DNA of 10,303 nucleotides from Actinomycetota bacterium (GTDB lineage: Bacteria > Actinomycetota > Actinomycetes > S36-B12 > UBA5976), in assembly GCA_009918865.1 (NCBI GenBank), contig RGCY01000027.1:1-10303 (forward strand), given 5' to 3'. The position numbers and the translations under genes are program-made. Below, piece by piece: positions 6,718 through 10,303 of this stretch (positions are counted from its first letter, which is position 1; every line of letters begins with the position of its first letter). The notes below the pieces were generated by a model. The model ran no database searches. It saw only the letters and a program-made list of their open reading frames with translations, and was not told the DNA's origin.

Positions 6718-7194
6718 ATGCGCCAACGCGTCATTGCCTTCGTCGCAACAGTTGCGGTGGGGATGGTCTCGGCCCCGATCATCCCCACCGCATTCGCTGT
6801 TCCTACTGCTGTCCCGGCAAGCGCTCAGAGCGTGGCCATCGCAGTTTCTAACTACAACACTGCACGTGATCGATACGTCGACAGTTTGAATGTCTATCTC
6901 TCAAACAACCGCCGAAGCACTCAGGAATACACCACCGCGCTACGTGATTACACAAGCGCAAACACTTTGCTGGGCGTAGCCAAGCGCGATATCGCTAAGA
7001 CATGCAGCGATGACATCAAGGCCGCAACTGCCATTTACAACGCGGCGAAGAAGGCTGCGAAGACTCCGGAAGCGAAAGCCGCTGCCGTCAATGCCTACAA
7101 CGCGGCTATTGCGGCTGCCGCGGCGGGACGAGAATCTGCAACCGAATCTCTCCGACCCATGCCGGCCGCGCCACCAAAGGTTCTCAAAAAATAG
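6718..7194 (+). CDS. Small secreted Ala-rich helical protein, unknown function
   Basis: I do not recognise a family. ATG 6718 is chosen because GGAGG is 5 nt upstream; a TTG at 6703 would place extra residues before a good signal peptide. The 158-residue product starts with a Sec signal (basic MRQR, hydrophobic core 6-22) with plausible cleavage after AFA (27) or ASA (36). The mature part has no further membrane span and looks helical, with a Tyr/Asn/Arg-rich first half and an Ala/Lys-rich second half. YN[AT]A occurs three times (46-49, 107-110, 127-130), the last two in a 20-residue repeat. One cysteine (C96), and a Pro-rich basic tail ending PPKVLKK. Divergent from the two-component operon, so it may be a target of that system or a cell-envelope partner; this is only positional inference. 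Confidence 0.7.
   Translation: MRQRVIAFVATVAVGMVSAPIIPTAFAVPTAVPASAQSVAIAVSNYNTARDRYVDSLNVYLSNNRRSTQEYTTALRDYTSANTLLGVAKRDIAKTCSDDIKAATAIYNAAKKAAKTPEAKAAAVNAYNAAIAAAAAGRESATESLRPMPAAPPKVLKK
7036..7106 (+). repeat. Intragenic 60-bp-period repeat in the secreted protein
   Basis: TACAACGCGGC occurs at 7036-7046 and 7096-7106, exactly 60 bp (20 codons) apart. At protein level AATAIYNAAKKAA (102-114) aligns with AAVNAYNAAIAAA (122-134). This suggests a small internal duplication that built the Ala-rich helix. Confidence 0.5.
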
Positions 7195-7208
7195 TCAGTG
7201 GCTACTTC
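7186..7208 (-). terminator. Weak intrinsic terminator candidate for sbtA
   Basis: On the minus strand GAAGUAG (7208-7202), loop CCACUGA, then CUAUUUUUU (7194-7186) can form a 5-7 bp hairpin (two G-U pairs) running into the U tract. It spans the stop codons of both converging genes. The stem is weak, so confidence is low. Confidence 0.3.
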
Positions 7209-8191
7209 AGTCTGGTCGCAATTTCGAGTAGCAGTGGGATTCCAATAGCCAAGTTGAACGGAAAGGTCACGCCCAAACTCGCAGCGATGGGCAACGCAAG
7301 ATTTGCTTTCGGTAAGGCGATTCCGACCGCCGCGGGAGCCGCGATGTAGGAAGCGCTCGCACAGAGCACTCCGAGCAATGTTGCGCCACCGGTGGAAAGG
7401 CCCGTCCAGTGACCCACGGCAACGCCGAGCGCTCCAGTTACCACCGGAAAGCCCAGGCCGAACAGGAACATACCCACACCGGCACGCTTGACTTCCGCGA
7501 AGCGTTCGCCAGCAATGCAACCCAGGTGAAGAAGAAAGAGCGCCAACATGCCCGGCTGTAGGCCCTTGAAGAAGGGCTGCACCTTTTCGTAGTTCGCATG
7601 ACCGGCAAGAGCGCCAATGATGAGACCACCGACGAGTAGCAACACGGTGCGACCAGCGAACACCTCATGCAGTGTGCTCCGCCATGAGGCGGTATCGGCA
7701 TGTGTTTCACCACTTGAACGTCGACTCGCGCGTGATGCCAGAGCGATTCCAATGATGATGCCTGGAACTTCCATGATGGTCAGCAACGTGGGTAGGAACC
7801 CCTCGTACTTGATGCCTTGTGTGTCGAGAAGGGTCAATGCCGCTGTGAAAGTGACGAGCGATGTACTTCCGTAGTGGGCCGCAATAGCGCCGCGGTCTAC
7901 TGCGTCAAGTCGAGTGAGCCACCGCAATACCGAATAGGCGAACAACGGAATTGCAACACCGAGTGCGATGGTGGCGGCGGCAGGCAACGCCAACGACGTT
8001 AGGTGTGATGTGCGTAGCCCAACGCCACCCTTGATTCCGATGCCTAAGAGCAGATAAACCGAGAGCAGTGAATAGACAGCTTCAGGTAATCGCAAATCGC
8101 TCTTCAATCGCGTGGCAATAAAGCCAAGCGCGAAGGCAAGAACTGCAACTTGAGTGAGGTTGGAGGTGGCAAGTGAGAGCGAATTGGGCAC
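7202..8191 (-). CDS. sbtA: Sodium-dependent bicarbonate transporter, SbtA family
   Basis: Inner-membrane permease of the SbtA (DUF897) family, which takes up bicarbonate with sodium in cyanobacteria; members are also found in heterotrophs, where bicarbonate would feed carboxylases. About ten hydrophobic spans. Family blocks: VYLLLGIGIKGGVGL (45-59), AHYGSTSLVTF (105-115), KYEGFLPTLLTIMEVPGIIIGI (128-149), a hydrophilic cytoplasmic loop (154-176), and SLGVTFPFNLAIGIPL (305-320). The start is uncertain. GTG 8191 gives 329 residues, begins at the expected first span, and has TATTGT 8 nt upstream. The longer ATG at 8272 would overlap the divergent regulator's start, put a strong palindrome inside the coding region and has no ribosome site. 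No SbtB-like PII partner is nearby; a winged-helix regulator sits divergently instead. Confidence 0.85.
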   Translation of the reverse strand: MPNSLSLATSNLTQVAVLAFALGFIATRLKSDLRLPEAVYSLLSVYLLLGIGIKGGVGLRTSHLTSLALPAAATIALGVAIPLFAYSVLRWLTRLDAVDRGAIAAHYGSTSLVTFTAALTLLDTQGIKYEGFLPTLLTIMEVPGIIIGIALASRASRRSSGETHADTASWRSTLHEVFAGRTVLLLVGGLIIGALAGHANYEKVQPFFKGLQPGMLALFLLHLGCIAGERFAEVKRAGVGMFLFGLGFPVVTGALGVAVGHWTGLSTGGATLLGVLCASASYIAAPAAVGIALPKANLALPIAASLGVTFPFNLAIGIPLLLEIATRLK

Positions 8192-8199
8192 AAGGAGAA

Positions 8200-8237
8200 A
8201 CAATAGCAGAACTCTAATTCGGGTAATTAATTGCCCG
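8200..8237 (-). promoter_or_regulatory. sbtA promoter and 18-bp palindromic operator
   Basis: On the minus strand TATTGT (8205-8200) is a plausible -10 for sbtA. The -35 position falls in a near-perfect 18-bp palindrome CGGGTAATTAATTGCCCG (8220-8237), in which only one base pair (T8224/G8233) breaks symmetry. Binding there would block RNA polymerase on sbtA. The likely ligand is the product of the divergent winged-helix gene at 8271. Confidence 0.5.
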
Positions 8238-8264
8238 TGCTGAATTGCCCTGGTCGGGTAGACT
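8220..8264 (+). promoter_or_regulatory. Leaderless promoter of the winged-helix gene with CGGGYA half-sites
   Basis: TAGACT (8259-8264) is 6 nt ahead of ATG 8271, with no Shine-Dalgarno. Four half-sites related to CGGGYAA occur in 42 bp: forward 8220-8226, reverse 8231-8237, reverse 8245-8251, forward 8255-8261. The last overlaps the -10 box. Together with the palindrome near sbtA this suggests one regulator controlling both divergent genes. No convincing -35 is seen. Confidence 0.55.
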
Positions 8265-8270
8265 TTGCAC

Positions 8271-8612
8271 ATGGCGACGGTGTCCAAAGCAAAAGCGAAA
8301 CCCGAATCCACTCGGCGAGTCGTTGCCCCACCTGGGGCGACCCCACGCACGTGGACGTTTCTCTCAAATCACGCGCATGTGTTGATTCTCGTGAGCCAGG
8401 AACCGGAAATTCGATTGCGTGACATTGCCACCGCTGTGGGAATCACTGAACGTGCAGCCACAGGCATCATCAATGATCTTGAGCAAGCCGGATATGTGAC
8501 GCGCAAGCGTGATGGGCGACGCAATCGCTACACGGTGCATCGCAACAAGAAGTTTCGCCACCCACAAGAGGCTGGTCATTCAATCGATGAACTACTCAGC
8601 ATCTTCCGCTGA
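8271..8612 (+). CDS. Small winged helix-turn-helix transcriptional regulator
   Basis: A 113-residue DNA-binding protein with a disordered basic N-terminus (1-25), then a single winged helix: TWTFLSNHAHVLILVSQEP (28-45), helix-turn-helix IRLRDIATAVGITERAATGI (47-66), and NDLEQAGYVTRKRDGRRNRYTVH (68-90), where GYVTRKRDGRRNRYTV is the wing. A conserved tail RHPQEAGHSIDELLSIF (96-112) follows. MarR/ArsR-like small regulators with this TWTFLxNHAHVL...RRNRYTVH pattern are common in actinobacteria. ATG 8271 is chosen over TTG 8265 because TAGACT is 6 nt before it, a leaderless start. It is divergent from sbtA across a half-site array, so it most likely controls sbtA and itself. No sensor domain or metal-binding cluster is visible, so the signal is unknown. 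Confidence 0.85.
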   Translation: MATVSKAKAKPESTRRVVAPPGATPRTWTFLSNHAHVLILVSQEPEIRLRDIATAVGITERAATGIINDLEQAGYVTRKRDGRRNRYTVHRNKKFRHPQEAGHSIDELLSIFR

Positions 8613-8636
8613 GGACCCACAAGTGATTGAGGGGCG

Positions 8637-10076
8637 TTAGTTCTCACCCTGAGCCTTGGTGAACGCCGGCGCACCATCCACGTTTTCCAACTTCTCAACG
8701 TGCATCCACCGAAACGTTGTGCCTACTCGCTGCAACAGGCCGAGTACTGATTCCGGATTCCACGAACTTTGTTCTGCGATGACAAATCGGCACCGGAAGT
8801 GATCCACACAACCTGTGGTGCCGCCGGTGCTCGGCCAGACGACGGTTCCGCGATTTGAAATCATCATCAGGCTGTATGGAGTTGGTGCAATGAGTTCCTG
8901 CAGTTTGGTTGCAATCTCATCGGGGGTCAGGTAAGACTCGATGAACACATCGACGCCAACCTTGTGGCGCGATGCTGGTTCGATTCGTGCTTCTTCCCGA
9001 CTGACAGTTGGCATCTTTAGCGCCGAATAGTTCCGGGATGGCACAGAGGACGTGCGGCCAATGCGCGCTTCGATTGCAGCCACGTATTCCTGAGTGCCGA
9101 CTGGCTTGCCGACACGCACATCCTGCGTGTGAATTCCATCTTCAAGTGTTGAAAACACTGCCTGCTCGAGCGCCGCAGCCGCTTCGAATTGCTTCAAGTG
9201 CCTAAGCATCATGACGGAGGAAAGAATCACAGCCGTCGGGTTGGCAACATCCTTACCAGCGTATTTGGGTGCGGAACCGTGAACAGCTTCAAAGATTGCG
9301 ACTGAATCGCCAAGATTGGCTGACGGGGCGAAGCCCAAACCGCCCACGAGTGCACTTGTTAAGTCGCTGAGAATGTCGCCGTTCATGTTGGTTGTGACAA
9401 TCACTTCAAATTGCTCTGGCGCTTTGACAAGTTGATGGGCTGCGTTATCAACAATGACGTGCCACGCTTCTAAATCCGAGTAGTTCGCGGCTGCGGCGAG
9501 GAACTCGCGCTGGAGCATCCCTTCCGTCAACTTCATGATGTTGGCTTTGGTGGCCACAGCAACTTTCGTGCGAGATTCAGCACGCGCTAACTCAAGCGCG
9601 GTCAGTGAAATCCGCTGACACCCCAAGCGTGAGATGAGCTTCAAGCACTGGGCAACATCAGGCGTTTGCATGTGCTCAATTCCGGCGTATAGGTCTTCCA
9701 CGTTTTCCCGGACAACCACGAGATCAATGCCGCGACCGCTGAAAGGTGTGGGGACTCCAGGGAGTTCCCGAACTGGGCGGATGTTCGCGTATGTTTCAAA
9801 AAGTTTGCGCAAAGTGACGTTGGCGCTTTTCTCCCCAAAACCCACAGGTGTCTCTAGGGGACCTTTCAAAGCAATGGCTGTTTCGGCAATGGACGCAATA
9901 GTCTCGTCAGGAACTCCACTGGAGATTCCCTTTCGAAACACTTCAGCGCCGGCTTCGGCATAGCGCCAATCAATCTGGCCGCCAGCCGCATCCACGAGCC
10001 GAGTAGCCGCTGCCACAACTTCAGGGCCGATGCCATCTCCGGGGATTACTGTCACGGGGGTCTTGGTGTTCAACAT
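8637..10076 (-). CDS. icd: NADP-dependent isocitrate dehydrogenase, long Rickettsia/Thermus type
   Basis: Cytosolic TCA-cycle enzyme converting isocitrate to 2-oxoglutarate and CO2. Catalytic domain: IPGDGIGPEV (11-20), substrate block GEKSANVTLRK (81-91), RENVEDLYAG (123-132) with Y130, K177 in ATKANIMK, IVDNAAHQL (208-216), and metal ligands in MNGDILSDL (D234, D238). The cofactor loop HGSAPKYAGKDVANP (266-280) has K271-Y272, as in NADP enzymes, rather than the Asp-Ile of NAD forms. A C-terminal domain (about 345-479) with VGVDVFIES and MMISNRGTVVWP marks the ~480-residue Rickettsia/Thermus class, unlike the ~405-residue and ~740-residue forms common in actinobacteria. ATG 10076 lacks a Shine-Dalgarno but has TATTCT 7 nt upstream. 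Converges with the winged-helix gene across 24 bp. Isopropylmalate dehydrogenase is excluded by the substrate block and C-terminal domain. Confidence 0.92.
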   Translation of the reverse strand: MLNTKTPVTVIPGDGIGPEVVAAATRLVDAAGGQIDWRYAEAGAEVFRKGISSGVPDETIASIAETAIALKGPLETPVGFGEKSANVTLRKLFETYANIRPVRELPGVPTPFSGRGIDLVVVRENVEDLYAGIEHMQTPDVAQCLKLISRLGCQRISLTALELARAESRTKVAVATKANIMKLTEGMLQREFLAAAANYSDLEAWHVIVDNAAHQLVKAPEQFEVIVTTNMNGDILSDLTSALVGGLGFAPSANLGDSVAIFEAVHGSAPKYAGKDVANPTAVILSSVMMLRHLKQFEAAAALEQAVFSTLEDGIHTQDVRVGKPVGTQEYVAAIEARIGRTSSVPSRNYSALKMPTVSREEARIEPASRHKVGVDVFIESYLTPDEIATKLQELIAPTPYSLMMISNRGTVVWPSTGGTTGCVDHFRCRFVIAEQSSWNPESVLGLLQRVGTTFRWMHVEKLENVDGAPAFTKAQGEN

Positions 10077-10111
10077 AAGAAGTAGAATACAGGTATTAGA
10101 TTTCTATGCAA
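10077..10111 (-). promoter_or_regulatory. icd leaderless promoter
   Basis: On the minus strand -10 TATTCT (10089-10084) lies 7 nt before ATG 10076 and -35 TTGCAT (10111-10106) lies 16 nt further upstream. There is no ribosome binding site, so the mRNA probably starts at the ATG. An imperfect inverted repeat TCAAG/CTTGA (10123-10127 and 10137-10141) lies just upstream. Confidence 0.55.
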
Positions 10112-10122
10112 GTCGGACTACC

Positions 10123-10303
10123 TCAAGCGCGCGTGACTTGAATCGCACGCTGGAAGTCGCGCGGTTGCACTTTCAAGCCGCGACGCTGCAACAGCACCGG
10201 CATAATCAGGACATGATGCCTCTCTCGCTCGTAGCCGCAGCAGGGGCAACTTCCAAGTTGGCGAAGCGAATGACCGCACCGTGATGCTGGTTCTGCGACC
10301 GTT
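10123..10303 (-). CDS. Possible partial Cys-rich gene at the window edge
   Basis: One minus-strand frame is open from the right edge to TGA at 10125-10123, 59 codons. It contains CGHSLRQLGSCPCCGYE followed by RERHHVLIMPVLLQRRG and ends AIQVTRA, so C-x2-H and C-x-C-C elements could make a small zinc-binding unit. It stops 12 bp before the icd -35 box, as a real upstream gene in a compact genome would. A second minus frame is also open here, to TAG at 10120-10118, so chance openness is possible. I do not recognise a family. Confidence 0.3.
   Translation of the reverse strand, partial: TVAEPASRCGHSLRQLGSCPCCGYERERHHVLIMPVLLQRRGLKVQPRDFQRAIQVTRA

Noticed and set aside
8192..8350. Longer N-terminus for sbtA (ATG 8272 or a start near 8350)
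   Set aside because: It would overlap the divergent winged-helix gene and bury the palindrome and promoter in coding sequence; the added residues are not hydrophobic like the family N-terminus.
10030..10284. Plus-strand 84-codon frame spanning the icd start
   Set aside because: It begins inside icd antisense, has no ribosome site, runs across the icd promoter, and shows no domain.

Overview
The window looks like a compact actinobacterial chromosome segment of moderate G+C. The grounds are mixed: a CytX-type thiamine-precursor permease behind an actinobacterial-style TPP aptamer, a menaquinone/geranylgeranyl-reductase-type flavoprotein, an actinobacterial small winged-helix regulator, short intergenic gaps, and repeated use of a TANNNT -10 box 6-7 nt ahead of an ATG with no Shine-Dalgarno (leaderless transcription). 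A free-living aquatic actinobacterium would fit, but the lineage is inference. There are no tRNAs, rRNAs, insertion sequences, phage genes or CRISPR arrays visible.

Layout. Positions 1-623 (minus) hold the N-terminal half of a CytX/NCS1 hydroxymethylpyrimidine permease, preceded at 630-714 by a TPP riboswitch whose closing stem includes the Shine-Dalgarno. Divergent from it is a geranylgeranyl-reductase-family FAD protein (773-2029, plus). Next come a VapBC-like toxin-antitoxin pair (2096-2763, minus), then a translationally coupled minus-strand operon read in the order response regulator (6564-6010), sensor kinase (6013-4634), ABC exporter (4637-2853). Divergent from the regulator is a small secreted Ala-rich protein (6718-7194, plus). 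An SbtA-type sodium-bicarbonate transporter (7202-8191, minus) is divergent from a leaderless winged-helix regulator (8271-8612, plus). A long, Rickettsia/Thermus-type NADP isocitrate dehydrogenase (8637-10076, minus) follows, with a possible Cys-rich partial reading frame at the right edge.

How the parts fit. Thiamine diphosphate probably represses uptake of its pyrimidine precursor by hiding the cytX ribosome binding site. The two-component system and exporter form a stress or efflux module of the usual type, except that the response regulator lacks about 44 residues from the first half of its winged-helix DNA-binding domain while keeping the reading frame and the recognition-helix region. 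The sbtA/winged-helix pair shares an intergenic region with four CGGGYA half-sites, one an 18-bp near-palindrome and one overlapping the regulator's own -10 box, suggesting a small self-controlled bicarbonate-uptake switch that lacks the usual SbtB partner. The best leads are the truncated response regulator and the sbtA operator array.
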